Source: Flammula alnicola | Lineage: Eukaryota; Basidiomycota; Agaricomycetes; Agaricales; Strophariaceae | NCBI GenBank assembly: GCA_015499995.1 | Contig: JADNRV010000455.1 | Location: 1-32,933, forward strand | Direction: 5' to 3' | DNA: 32,933 nucleotides | Shown here: positions 8,975 to 20,721 of the stretch, one piece after another | How the letters are laid out: each line of letters opens with the position of its first letter | Numbering within the stretch: the stretch's first letter is position 1 | Translations under genes and position numbers: made by a program | The notes under the pieces: model-generated | Databases searched by the model: none | Told to the model about the DNA's origin: nothing | The model's input: only the letters and a program-made list of their open reading frames with translations

Positions 8975-11196
8975 ATGTCTTCGTCTAAAAAAACCATTCC
9001 TCCCAATCCACCCAGATGGAAGCCCAACCCCGATCCTGCATCCATCGTAGTTCCAGGCTTGAACACGGATGCATCAACGACAGACCAGATCGAACAGATT
9101 GAGCAACTGATCACCATAAAACTCCAGGTCAGCTCATGCTTTCTATACCTTTGGAGCTATGGGCTGAGGAGATACTAGAATATCGATGAGAACTTCTCAA
9201 AGATCCACAATGTTTTGGCGAATAAACTCCTGCCTGCTCTGAAGCGCTACGCTGTTGGGACAGAACCAGTCAGAGAAGCTGCAAAGGCACGTCCAAAAAA
9301 CTGATTGAAATGCTTGCAGATAATGACAAAGTGTAAATATATGCGTAGTTCTGGACTTCTTTCTACGAGCAAGCGGCTCAAATACGAATACCCACCTTCG
9401 ACGACTATTCAACCGTGAATGAAACGGCCTCGGAACGCGAAGAGAATGAATCTTCGTCACACGAACAAGCCACCGATTCTTCGCACAATCAAACAGCGCC
9501 TTCGCGAGATATATACGAGGCGAGCACAGTGAATAGCGAGACCTCCTTCCTCCCTGGCCAGGGCGCGTTCTCTTCTACACCCGCTATGGGTCGAGTAGCG
9601 ACATCGACCAACGACAGCTTTGGCAACGAACATTCTGAAGAACCCTCATGGACCCCGTCTTTGGAATCCCCGCTCGTGCGTCTCAACAGGGAAATCAGCA
9701 ATTTCTCCACTCAACAAGCGGATAATGGCTTGGTCCCACCTACATCTACAGGCGATGTGAAGTCTACACAGGATCCAGACGACACAACATTCGACTCTAC
9801 CTTCCAACAGGATGCAAGCATCCTACCTCGCTCTGATAAAGGCAAGGGCAAGGAGACATCGCAACCTTTGTTACGCAACGTCCTCCGCCACAATATGTAC
9901 TCGGCAAGCGACAACTCGTCTTTTGAGAGCAAAAAGGTTTCGCCTCTAAAGTTCAGAGGCAAACCCAAGACTCCTACCATCGACAAGAGTTTCAACCCAT
10001 ATCTCCGCCCAGAAGCATCCCCTGCCGAATGGAACGGTGTCGTCGACCTTCGCGACCCTTCCATGCTGACACCACAGCGAAAAGGAAAGTCAGCAAAGAC
10101 TAAAGCGACGACAACACCTTATGCTGATGACGACGATGACTCTTTCGACGGACTACCCCCTGGGATGTCTCCTCCTCTTCTCATGTCACCCGCGAGACCA
10201 CCTAGGTCCTCTGCTGAGCTCGGTCTTCTCAAACTCGGGCAGACACCAGCGAGAGATGCATCTGCGCGCATACAACGCGACCTACTCCGAGAGGCGCAGT
10301 TCAAAAGTGGCGGCGACAAGCGTGGAGATGTGCGTCGACTTTACGGCGAGGGTGGGTACTACGAATCCAGCATGAGCACCGTGCCGACCCCGCCATCGTT
10401 ATCGCGGTACAACCGCAGAAACGATTACAGTAGCAGCAGCAGCATTACGAAGGACTCGAGTCTGGAGAGCATGATTCGGCATATTCGTAGTGACATTCGT
10501 CCGGATGTGGGTGCCACGCCGGGAATGGCGACGACGCCTGGTTTACGGCTGCGTCCTCGAGTGCAGCCGGTCATTGGCTTTAACAAGGCTGCTCAATCGC
10601 AGCAGCAGGCTGAGCAGCAACAACGACAACAACAACCCTATTTCGCTGAGCCTCCGGAACCAGCCACCCCCGTTTACTCGCATATGCATCACCAGGAGCA
10701 GCAGGAGCAGGAGCAGGACATCGATTCTGACTCTGACTCCTTAGAGCTCGACGAGATCAACAACACCGCCCACCCGTCCGCGGCCTTCCTCATGGCCTCG
10801 CAGGGCGGACACAGGCAGTACGACGACGACTCGTTCGGGTCGTCCAACCACTCGAGCGACTCGCTCACAGACGAGGACGTCGTCGGCGCCGCGGGGATCG
10901 TGCCCGTGCACCCCTTCGCGCAGGCGGCGCACGTCGTCGAGGACGATGGCTTTGACGACGACGACGACGATTCGTTCGACGGGTTCGAGACGCAGCCTGC
11001 GGGCGTTGGGCCCGTCGGGGATGGGTATCAGGAGGAGACGGTCTTTGGCGCGGCGCCTGCGCAGAGGCAGGTTCGTGGCGAGGGCCTGCGTATGCTCGGC
11101 GAGGATTTGTTGCAGGATACCATTGGCATCGGGTCGCAGATCGCTGCTTCCGGGCGGGTGGAGGAGAGTCCGACGCCAGCGTCGTGGGCGCGTTGA
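8975..11196 (+). CDS. ASK1: DASH/DAM1 complex subunit Ask1
   Basis: Ask1 is a subunit of the DASH (DAM1) ring that couples kinetochores to spindle microtubules in fungi. Exons: 8975-9127, 9179-9286, 9349-11196, giving 702 aa. The conserved block is at residues 35-110: IEQIEQLITIKLQ, then NIDENFSKIHNVLANKLLP, then ALKRYAVGTEPVREAAKFW and IRIPTFDDYSTVN. The second intron starts with GC (AAG|GCACGT), and splicing there is needed to keep AAKFW intact. The rest is a long, low-complexity, probably disordered tail rich in SP/TP sites (for example SPLKF, KTPT, LTPQRK, MSPP, QTPAR, ATPGM). It has three acidic DSF repeats near 10126, 10816 and 10955, and Gln runs near 10595-10640. Yeast Ask1 is shorter and is phosphorylated by Cdk1. 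From about 10740 the GC content rises sharply. Upstream ACGCGT sites hint at cell-cycle expression. Confidence 0.92.
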
Positions 11197-11881
11197 TACC
11201 CATTATTGCAGAGTATTATTATTAATTACGTTCGCTTATTCCAAGGACTGACGAGAGAGTCTTCCTTTGCACAGAGAATGATTGCTTTTGACTTACATGG
11301 ACTGCTTGCTTCGTTACGCTGAATATGTTTTTTTACCGGTGAATGATAGATAGGTCATACAGAATAACTGCTACAATCGATATTTTAGATAGGTCAGAAT
11401 TTGTAGATGGGTGTCCTTGTGAGGAGTTATTCGAATACAAAAAAGTACAGTATCAATAGCGTTCAAGATAATCCGAAATGCGCCGTGAATAGAGAAATGA
11501 CTGCGTGTGTACATATAGAGTACAGATCTCCTCCAGCGCCAGCGCCGGCGAAGAGGAAAGACGACAAAAGAAAAGTCCGATAAAATGTATGACGATGACA
11601 TGCAGGCATGATGATGATGATACTTTTGTACAAATGTTATTAGAGAAGAACAAGTCCATGGGAATGCATGTTACGCGTACGCTGGTGCTGAACAGGGAAG
11701 AGCGCAACAGCCGCAACTTCACACCACGGCGGTCTCATGATAGTTGGCTGGCTTGGTTCCCCCCACCTGCGGCTCTGGTGCGGTATTGATGATGCAGATT
11801 AAAACCGGGGTAAAAGCAGAAATAGCATGGTTGCAATGGAAGCGATGTGGCAGCACCTTCGCACGTCAAAAACACCCATGT
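11197..11881. other. Intergenic region between convergent genes
   Basis: This holds the 3' ends of ASK1 (plus) and the unknown gene (minus). No frame here is convincing. A short GATGATGATGATA microsatellite lies near 11609-11621, and AT-rich stretches near 11330-11400 suit poly(A) regions. Confidence 0.5.
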
Positions 11882-13423
11882 CTATGGCAGCCCAAAGAGC
11901 GCCCTAACGCGCTGGGGCAGCGTCAGCTTCGTGCCCGCTCCTCGGCCACCGTTCGGTAGGGTGGGGATAGTCAGTGGGACGTCACGTAGTAGACGCGCAG
12001 ATTCACCTGTTGATAAAAAGAGAGAGATGATATTAGTTTCTGTGGATAAAAGGCACAATATGCGCAAAAAAAATTAAGAATGAAGACTTACAATATAAAA
12101 CCGGACCGACACCCTCTCCATCTCTCGGAAAGAATACACTCACGCCGGCATCGCGCAAAAATTGCACGCCCAGTCTGCTTGCCTCACCCGGGCGTGCAAT
12201 GCGTAACCGTGTCGGTATATTCTGGATCAACAGCGTCACGACCGAGTCCGAATTTTTCGAGTCCTCGCCATCATCATAAGCCTGTGAATGTGGGTCGACG
12301 TGGGCTGCGGGAAAGTGCGATGGCGAATAACCCAGCGCTTCGAGCGTGTCCCGCGAGACGATGGAATACGGAAGGCTGGTGTCGAGGATGAAATTAGCCG
12401 CGACACCCTCATTTTTCAGTGCGCCGGTGCGTAACGCCGAAGGTTGGGGTGTGGACATGTCGCGATGATGATTGTGTCTCGTTGCCAGTGTCGAGGTATC
12501 AACGTGTGGTTGTCTGGAGAGCATCATAGAGCGTGGACGCGCAGGCGGCATATCATCAAGATTTGGGTGTACATCTGGATATGATAGCATATGACCAGCA
12601 GCAACGCGTCCAAGGGGCAACGAGGCCGTAGAGATCGAGGCCCAGTTATTCGTCTGCCTCATCATTGGCGGTGGCGAATCGGAGAACGAGTGAAAATTCA
12701 GGGCTGGTGCGGGTGGGAGGCTAAGGTCAAGGGCATAACTCTTCCGTCTGGAGGTGTCGCAGGAGCTCCACCAGCTGCGCTTGGTCTTTGTGGGCGGGGG
12801 AATGCGCACAACGAGGCGCCATGCGAGGAGGCCCGTCAGTGGGCCGTTGGGTATGCGCACGCCGGCACAAGGGATGGTATCGATCTCTGTGGTATAAGGA
12901 ACATTATCAGGCCCCAGGGCAGAGGCTAGCTGTGTCGAGGCCGTCAGAGGGTGGATATTTGTGGCCGTGGACGAGGAAGCATATGAAAGGGGTCCTAAGT
13001 ACAGAATATGAGTACTGTGGGGGAAGAAAACTGGAAAGAGGACATACGTGTGTGCTGGACACCATACGGATCATACTCGTCTGAACTTCTACTATGTTGC
13101 TCTCCGTGTCTTCTATAGTTGTTATTCTTGTAACCGGGTCCAGGGGGAGCGGGGAGAGTCTTGTGCTGAATTACAGAGGCGACATCGTCGAGGTATTTTT
13201 GCAGCTTTTCATCGTCTCTTCCTGGAGATTTTAGATGGTCGGAGACTGCGGTGTGTTCAGACGAAGAGTAAAAAGAACGTAGAGAACTTCGGTCTGCAGG
13301 GAATATTTCTGGGTTCTCTGGAGGCACGACCTCGTACGAGCTGGACGAGCTGGAGCGGGAGGGGGAAACGATAGGATAGCGCCTTCGAGGAGGATGCTCT
13401 GGGTTGACGAGCTGGAGAGGCAT
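11882..13423 (-). CDS. Unknown protein with a possible retropepsin-like segment
   Basis: I do not recognise this gene. Exons (minus): 13423-13048, 12994-12092, 12006-11882, with canonical GT-AG junctions and matching phases, giving 467 aa. The N-terminal 110 residues are Ser/Pro/Arg-rich and look disordered (RSSSSSSYEVVPPENP). The middle has two short ordered-looking pieces (GLLAWRLVVRIPPP and the region around residue 250). Around residues 327-350 it reads FILDTSLPYSIVSRDTLEALG, a hydrophobic-hydrophobic-Asp-Thr-Ser pattern with a following Leu-rich strand, like the active-site strand of aspartic or retroviral-type proteases. It continues as a globular stretch to the C-terminus (IPTLPNGGRGAGTKL). 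A single DTS motif is weak evidence, so protease activity is only a suggestion. It is divergent from the F-box gene across a 1.5 kb gap. Confidence 0.75.
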
Positions 13424-13464
13424 GGGAGAGTGGGAAGAAGAGAAGAATAGAACGAAGCACTGCT

Positions 13465-13471
13465 CTATATA
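13465..13471 (-). promoter_or_regulatory. Candidate TATA box of the unknown minus-strand gene
   Basis: TATATAG on the minus strand, 42-48 bp before the ATG at 13423. The sequence fits a TATA element, and the leader would then be very short. Confidence 0.3.
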
Positions 13472-14397
13472 GTCAGAGCGGTTATAGCCGAGTTTTACGC
13501 CCTCCCATCTGATATCCCATCATATTCAAAGTGCAGCCATCATCATTATCTCTATCACCTTCGCCCTCAACGAAGGTACTACTTACCTGCTCGACAGTTG
13601 TGTGAGTTGACGGTCATCATTTGCCGTGTGGCCGGGCTTTATCGCCAGACATCTCCAACAGGCACCAGCACGACGAACCTTCTTTCTGACTCGTCCCCTC
13701 CAACCATTCCAACTGTCCAGCACAATTTCCGGTGTTCAGGCAATTGCGAACTGCGACCGGATAATTGACGAGAAACACGCAGTACACAAGCATGGCGAAC
13801 GGATCATTGGTCAATGATGTCACCAACCCTTTCGGAACGCCCACAATGCCGTAGCAGTTGCACACAGAGGCGGTGCTTTTCAATTTCTTCCTTCTCCCCA
13901 TTTCCCACCCGCTAATCCACGAGGCCCCCGCGCTCCAGGTCGGAACTCTTTTGAATCGTTGTGTTCCTGGATCCGCACAACATGCGGAGTGCATCGCATT
14001 TGCCAAAACTTCGTTTTTCTTTCAAATTTCGGCGCCATCGAGTCTACCCTTATCGCTGACAACCAGTACCCAGGACTAAGCAGAGCGTACTGGCCATCCG
14101 CGCACTAAGAAATGGCTTGAGAACCATATGGCATGCCAGTAACGGTTCTCTTTTTCGGCCGAGCCCGGAGTCCCCGACAACGTCTAGCTGACCACCTTCC
14201 CAACTACGGTAAGTATCCAATAATTGTCATTACTCTTGAAACCAAAATTATACCCTAGTACTACGAATAGGGCAGACGGCGGCGGCGTAAATTTACCGTG
14301 ACACTCTAGTATTTCGTCGCTAAAGGCAAGCTAAAGGTCTAAGCGAAACGCGTCGCGTACACAATGCGCGTCTAATTAAAGATCACGTGTGGCGCGC

Positions 14398-14409
14398 GTT
14401 CACGTGAAC
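14398..14409. promoter_or_regulatory. Palindromic E-box GTTCACGTGAAC
   Basis: A perfect 12-bp palindrome centred on CACGTG, with a second CACGTG 17 bp upstream (14384-14389). Paired CACGTG sites are typical binding sites of bHLH dimers. Which neighbouring gene it might serve is unknown. Confidence 0.4.
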
Positions 14410-14937
14410 CGATAATTTATCGTAACCGTCGGCCCGCCAACCCACAGTGTCCTCCAGCGGCCTCCACCATCCACAATGACCACCTCTACTAAGTATTGCT
14501 GTTGGCGCCTATTCTTTGCATACAACGTCGAGACACAACACTCGCCCAGAGAAAAATCCACCCTAAACACCTCAACAAGCATTGGCCTGATATGGCAACT
14601 TTCTTGCACCTTGTTCTCGAGTACAAGGGCTTCCGCGTAACACAAACCCTGCTGTAGTACACTGGCTTCGACCAACGTCGGCCCTTGTCCCTACAGCCCA
14701 CGAATTGGAATTTCGAATTGGAGCTTCAACAATTTCTATTATGGATACAAAGGAATGGCCAAAAACAACAGCATTGATGTACTCGTACTAAAGGCAGCCT
14801 CGTATGTTCGTTGCTAATTTGCTTGTTGCCGTCGCTCCTCTTCCTCTTATTTCTTTCAAGTTTTTCAGTGCAGGCCACTACTACCTTCCACTTTCTTTTT
14901 TTTCCTCGACTGTCATCTCGGACTAAACGAAATCACG

Positions 14938-16984
14938 ATGTCGAGGTGGGCTCAAGAAGCCGCCAGCACGGTCTATGCCGCCTTCCGTCTCTGCTTCGGG
15001 CGCGACGATCCATGCTTCATAACTCGACTCCCTGCCGACTTATTTGTCGATGAAATATTTCCTCAGCTCCTTGTCGAGGAGCTTTTACGATTGCGTCAGG
15101 TACGTAACGTACCCTCTCCCTCTCTCTTAAAATTGCATCTAAAGATAATACATTCCGTAGACGAACAAAGCCTTCTATCTCCTGACCCACGAGCCGACCA
15201 TATGGCGACGATACATGCGACGGCTGCACGGCATCCCTCTCTCCCAACTGCGTCCCACGTTCCAATTCAACCACCCCATGGCGAACCACGAGATCGAGCA
15301 CCTCGTCACCACCGCCTGCGCCCTCGAGCGCTCCTGGCGATCTGGTTTCCCCAACATACGGTCCGTGAGGATCCTCCTCACCCAATACAAGGTGGTCGAC
15401 CTCAAGCTTGTGCCGGGCGGCAAGTTCCTCGTGGCGTCGGTGAAGGACAGGTCCAATTTCCGGTTTTTTATCATGGTGTATGCGTTGGATGTGATGTATG
15501 GGTGCAGGCTGTTGGCGAGGCTGCCAACTTTTTTCAAGGTATATGATTTGCAGGCCAAGTATCTTGAACATGATGGGAGGCCGGGCATTATGATCTCGTA
15601 TACTAGGAGGAGGTTCAAATACGGACCACCCCAAGAGTTGGTTTTTTTTCCCCTTTCATGCATGAATGATCCTGACTTTTTTTATTTATCCAGCGTCGAT
15701 ATATCCGATTATAGTCACAAACATCCAATCGACACTGTCTACCCTCTTGCCTACGAAGCGTGCTGTGTGCACATGCGGCTGGACTCTATCGAGCCGCTGA
15801 TCAGAGTCGGATTAAAGCCACAACACCGAGGGGAGTACATGGCTGCTGCGCGCGAAATGGAGTCTCCTTTTCGTGATGTGCTGAGGTACGAGACGGACAT
15901 GGAGATACACGCGCCGACGTTATTCGAAACCGCAGGCGTACCGTGCATTGGCTTCATAGAGGGCCCAGGCAAGATCCAGTTCATACAGTTGACCGACCGT
16001 CAAAAGGCGACGCTGCAGTTCACAGATTTCCCGGGATATGTTGGGATGGTAAGTCCTTTGCATGACGGTTCGTCTATGCGCATCGAATGGCTCATCATCA
16101 TTATGTTTCTTCCGTCGCAGCCGCATCGCATACGCGCTTTTCGATACCTTCCTTGCCAGCACGGTCTCTTTGTCATTCGCTCCATCTCAACAGCTCCAGG
16201 CACGGCTGTCATCGCCTTTGAGTTCTATGATTTCCCAGATGCTCCGGGGCCGCACGTTTTCGACGCCCTCCACGGCTGGGAGTGCGCGGACACGTGGAAT
16301 ATCGACGACGAGTTCGTCATCACCGACCCAGAGGTGCCGCACAAGAAAATGGGGCCCGACCATCCGGACATCCTACCCAAAGAAGAGTGCCCGCCGACCC
16401 TGTGGGTGTTCGCGCCCTCCAAAGAACCCAAGGGCTCCGCGTACTGGTGGTTCAGGCCTGTGCAAGTGCAGAAGCAGCGCGACACGGAAGAGACGCGGTA
16501 CCATTACATGGAGGTCCCTGCGAGGGCGCAGTTCCACCACAACCGGTATCACCATGAGCGCGCGCTGCCGGGGAGCGAGCGGACGCTGCTGCTCGAGATC
16601 GACAAAGGCATCACGGAGGCGACGCCGCTGAACAAGATGCGCCGCTTCCTGTGGCCGGCCGAGCGCTTCCCGCAGCGGTACCCGACGCGTCAAATCTGCG
16701 AGCCTATCACTGAGGTTGGGGAGGAGTGTGTACTGGCTTTTACCGATGTTGGTACCTCCCAGGTCGTTGGAGATGAGGTGAACAGCGAAGGAGGGCTTGC
16801 TGCGATTACTTGGGACGAGAACAGTGGCAAGGTCTGCTTGGCAGCGGAGAATGGTGATCAGATTCGGGTTTGCGACCTCGCGCCTGTCGTCGAGCCCCAT
16901 CGTAGGCTCGCATACAAGTGGAGACAGCAACTCATTAACCCTGAGGCCATGCACACTAAGCACCAAAACATTAATCTGGCTTGA
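14938..16984 (+). CDS. F-box-like protein
   Basis: This is a probable substrate adaptor of an SCF ubiquitin ligase. Exons: 14938-15099, 15161-16048, 16121-16984, giving 637 aa. The F-box-like segment is at about residues 28-78: ITRLPADLFVDEIFPQLL, EELLRLRQTNKAFYLL and PTIWRRYMRRL, with the usual LP...I...LL...L...N/S...W...Y spacing. It is split by the first intron just before TNKAF. The remainder, about 550 aa, has no repeat I can name. Its strand-rich composition (SVRILLTQYKVVDLKLVPGGKFLVASV) could suit a beta-propeller-like substrate domain. The second intron (72 nt, GTAAGT to GCAG) has no stop and is a multiple of three, so retention would insert 24 aa. GC content is high from 16240 to 16690. 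It sits tail to tail with the deubiquitinase gene. Confidence 0.8.
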
Positions 16985-17411
16985 GTAATTGCTTTTTTGT
17001 GTCATCTTCACGAACAGCGAACATTCAGTGGTTGTCTTGCCTTTGGACTTGTAATCTTCTAATAATCTGTAGCTTATGTAAATTGTTAGTGTCTTCACTG
17101 CTACCCAACCCTCCTTACAAACACCTGTTGTATCAGTTTGTTCTTATTTCTGTTCTTATTCTTTAACGAACTGTGCATAGCATCTTACTCGAATGCGAGA
17201 TTAATTATAGTCCGTGGAATAACATGCGGAGTAGTGACAAGTGGATGATGAAAGACTAACAATGGAAATAGTAGAAAGACAGTGATTATACTCCCTTGTG
17301 TTAGGAAAGGGGGTAGTTCGAAATTTACAAAGGCAGAGATTCCAATACACAGGACTTAATCCATCCATCTGTAGAAATAATAATAGTGAGGGTCTCGATG
17401 ATATGAGATGA
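16985..17411. other. Convergent intergenic region (3' UTRs)
   Basis: The 427 bp between the F-box stop and the deubiquitinase stop is AT-rich with no coding signal. It presumably holds both polyadenylation regions. Confidence 0.5.
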
Positions 17412-20400
17412 TCAAAATCTGTTGGGGGCATTCGGCGACACCCTGTCCTTCTCCCTCTCCCTCTCTCGATCTCTTTCCTTGTCTCTGTCCCGTCTACCGA
17501 AGCCAAGCATAGGCGCTGTTAGGCTCAACTTGCGCGTCGCCCGCTTGAGATTCGAGCTGGCAGAGGTCGTGCTTCCCGAGCTGGCGTTTGCACCAACGGA
17601 TGAAGCCAGAGACGTCGGCGGAGGTGTGCTACGTGTTGTGTCATACGCAGTATACGCAGTCGGTGGGCTAGAAGACTGCGCGCCATCGACCCCTTCCGCG
17701 GAACGCGCTTTGCCCTTCAACGATGCCTCGGTGTCGTTGGCAAATATGTGCCCATTGCTGATGTTCGGTCGATGCGTTTGAGACCTGGCTGACGTTCTAG
17801 GAGGCCGAGAAGGGCCGTAAGGAGAAGCTGTTTGGGTAGATGACAGAGGTGATGATGACGGGGTAGAATAGGATAACGATTTAAGATCTAGGTTCTTTTT
17901 GCGATCGTGGCTCGTGCGAGGCCGTTCCAATGATGGCACCACTGACGATTTGCGTCCCGGAGGAAACTCATGTTGATGACCTGAGCTTGTAGATGATACT
18001 CCGGTAGATGGCCGCGTCATCGACTCCGTTGGTAGTGATTGTGTGTTGTGCAATAGTGAAGTAGAGCTCGGAGACGACGAGGTAGATCCAGATGGATGGT
18101 CGTCATATCCATTCAGTCTATGGTCACGCTCAAGTTTGCCCTGTGGTATGGCCGACATCTTCAGTTTCAGCGAATCCGGATGAAGGCCAATGATGTCAGA
18201 AGGCGCAGCGGATCCGTTCTCTAACGACCGAAGTGGTCGAAGCGGCGCCTGGCTACTGTTTGAGTTCGACGGCCAGAACCAACTTGTATGCGACTGGGTA
18301 GACTCGTCCGTTCGTGCAGGAGAGGAAGGCATTTCTCTTGTCGGAGAATTATCTGGTCTTGGTTTATCGCCGATCCTCAGACTCTTCCGCTTCCTACTAA
18401 ACCATCCAGGGGACTTCAATTTAGTCTCCTTCTCCTCCCTCTCCGGTTCATTAACTATAGGGATAGACATCGGAGGCGTCATGATGGGTGACTGAGTATT
18501 GTTGAATACGCCTGCAGGAAGAGGTGGCAAAGGCGGCACTTCTTCCTGTGTTGCGGCATCTACAGAGCCAACGAAGGAGGGTGTCGATGTAGACGGTCGG
18601 GGTGATTTTTCGGCCATCGGCTTTCGAGAGTCATTCACAACCGAATTGATAGGACCTCCAATACTTCCTCTCTGGGCGGTCATTGACGGCGCCCGTCGAA
18701 TAGTATTGAATAACTTGGTACTGAAAATCGTGGGTGTCATGGGCGATGAACTTCCAGCAGAGACAGTAGCTGGTGGAGGAGTCGCTTCGAGCGACTGTGT
18801 TGGTATCGCTACAGGAGAAAGTGACAATGCCGGTTTGTCTGGTAGCGTTTGTGAGGGCGGTATCATAGGTGTTGGGATTGCGGGAGGGGGTAATGGGTGA
18901 GTCTCAATGTCCACATCAGGTACACTGACAGCATTGAGACCAGGAGGTAAGGTAGGTGTGTATTGGTTTTGGACAGCCGGAGATAGTTGAACTGGTGAGA
19001 TAGAGTTTGTCAATGGCTCCAAGGGTAATTGGGGATCTGGGGTACGAAGCCCGAGAGAGGCAAGGTCGATGTCTACAGCTTGATAATACAGTACATATGC
19101 AGAACCAGAATTAGAGTCGCCAAAATATTTGGATATATCGCTTTCTGGTATCGGATATACGTTGTCGTCGTCGAAAACAAGCCAGGTTCCGACGGTTTTG
19201 ATTATAGAGACGTAATGTCCATGATGAGGACCGCTGAAGAATGGGGGGGAAATGAGCATTTTTACATAGAAGAGAAATGAGAAATGACGGACTTTCCGAT
19301 GTGAACTACAATAGCAAACAAATTATACAAACGATCTGCATCATCCATATCGTCTACGGTATTAAATAATCGAAGTTCGAAAGGGAAAGCCACGCGGTAT
19401 GCCAGCTTGATGTACTTCCCGACATCTTCCTGGAATTTGAAACGCTTTAAATGCAGCGCGAGCACGTTGGGTAGCTTCTTGATTTTCATCCTATGTGTAT
19501 GATGGTCAATAATGCCACGTCAAGGCTTGCAATAGAAACGCGGGGTAGAATTCTCACCTTTTCTCGGCCTCTTGCAAATCACAACATGAATCGCAGAAGA
19601 ACTTATTTCTCTGGCACAGCATTTCACTTGCGCTGAATTGTCGGAGGCATGCCGTTACGCTGGAGTTTTGCTCAATATCGATGGAGAGGTCCAAGAAGCA
19701 TTCGTCTCGGGAAGATACCTGATAGCGGGTAAGCTTACGCTGGGTACATAATGTACATGTAACGCACAGTTTCGCACGTTAAGCAACGTGTTTCGCTTGT
19801 CAGTACACCTTCGAAGAGTTTGTGCACGAGGGTCGCATCTTGTGGGTGAGTTCCAGAGTTTGAACTGGAGGCTGTAATGACTGTAGGTGGTATTTTTGAC
19901 CCTAATGTTGCAATAGAGTTCGACACTAGGAGGCGTAAAAATGGGATTATCATTCACAACTGATAGTACTCACAATCATCTCCGTTTATACCATTTTGGG
20001 CATGTTTCCTTTCCTCCTTTATTTCCTCCACAATCTGGTTTAGCAAGTAGTTCAAGAATTCGTGAGCATCTTGGTGCATCGTCGACCGGAAGATGTCATT
20101 GAGTTCCTTCAACTTATCAATGAACGCGCGAGGGGATACGGTGCCCTTGTCGCCGGGATTGGTCGAAATGTTCAGGAATAACGACTGCAGGGCGGAAACG
20201 AGGGTCGGAGGCGACGGAGGGATGGGGTTGATTACATTTTGAGGAGGGGTTGAAGCAGAAAGCTCATGTCCAGATGTTGAAGGCTTGCGCTCTGGTTTCC
20301 GCCTAAGGGGTACGAGGGGTGTTGCCGGTTTATTGGGCGCCAAGGAAATTATCGGAGAGTTACTCTGCGGTGGTACTAAATCGACGTCCTGCAGAAGCAG

Positions 20401-20721
20401 GTCGCGAAATGGGGTGCAGAAGTATAAGGCCTGCAGAACCGAATTGGCATAACTGTCGTATTCGGTCAAACCGCGTTAGAAATCATATAGCCAGCTTGTT
20501 GCATAGCGCTTACCAAGTGTTACCGAACTAGTAGTAGGAAACAAGAAAGGTAAGTACCCAGACCCAGAACTTTACATAACACTAGAACGCACATTCTCAA
20601 GGCCAAATTTCTTCGCGTCGGCCGAAGATGGCAGTGGTAATGTGGCAGGAGCTGCGGCTGCCTTTGCTGCTCGCTCTAGCTGTTGTTGTGCACGGAAGGA
20701 TATCCATTTCGACCTTGCCAT
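17412..20721 (-). CDS. Ubiquitin-specific protease, USP12/46-Ubp9/CreB type
   Basis: A cysteine deubiquitinase of 986 aa. Exons (minus): 20721-20593, 20527-20514, 20452-19974, 19925-19768, 19718-19558, 19490-19293, 19233-17412. The Cys box is [20 protein letters not shown] with catalytic Cys48, whose codon is split by an intron. The FGNT part comes from a 14-nt exon. Next come [19 protein letters not shown]-type [16 protein letters not shown], two CxxC pairs (CLTC, CDSC) of the zinc ribbon, [10 protein letters not shown], and the His box GPHHGHYVS (His386) with WLVFDDDNV. Domain order matches fungal CreB/Ubp9 and animal USP12/46, enzymes activated by WD40 partners. The last 550 residues are a Ser/Pro-rich disordered tail ending in an Arg/Asp/Glu charged run. 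The first intron donor is GTGCGT, and the exon 6 donor is GTCCGT. Confidence 0.93.

Larger units (their letters stand above)
13424..14937. other. Divergent intergenic region with E-boxes
   Basis: This is the shared upstream region of the unknown minus-strand gene and the F-box gene. The longest frames (13617-14006 minus, 14400-14701 minus) lack splice support or motifs, and I do not call them. Short regulatory-looking motifs cluster at 14341-14410: ACGCGT (14348-14353), CACGTG (14384-14389), GCGCGC runs, and the 12-bp palindrome GTTCACGTGAAC. A CT-rich tract (14811-14905) precedes the F-box ATG. Confidence 0.5.

Noticed and set aside
10865..11203. Arg/Pro-rich minus-strand frame opposite the ASK1 tail
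   Set aside because: It is a shadow of the GC-rich acidic repeats of ASK1; Asp codons read as Arg/Val-like codons on the other strand.
13617..14006. 129-aa minus-strand open frame in the divergent region
   Set aside because: Amino-acid composition is rich in Cys/Trp without motif, and overlapping frames on both strands are equally open.
14400..14701. Overlapping minus-strand frames near the E-box island
   Set aside because: There are two competing frames, no motif, and no conserved start or splice context.
15640..15692. T-rich 53-nt stretch in the F-box gene that looks like an intron (GTTTTT to CCAG)
   Set aside because: Its removal would shift the frame, and the frame runs open through it into VDISDYS, so I keep it as coding.
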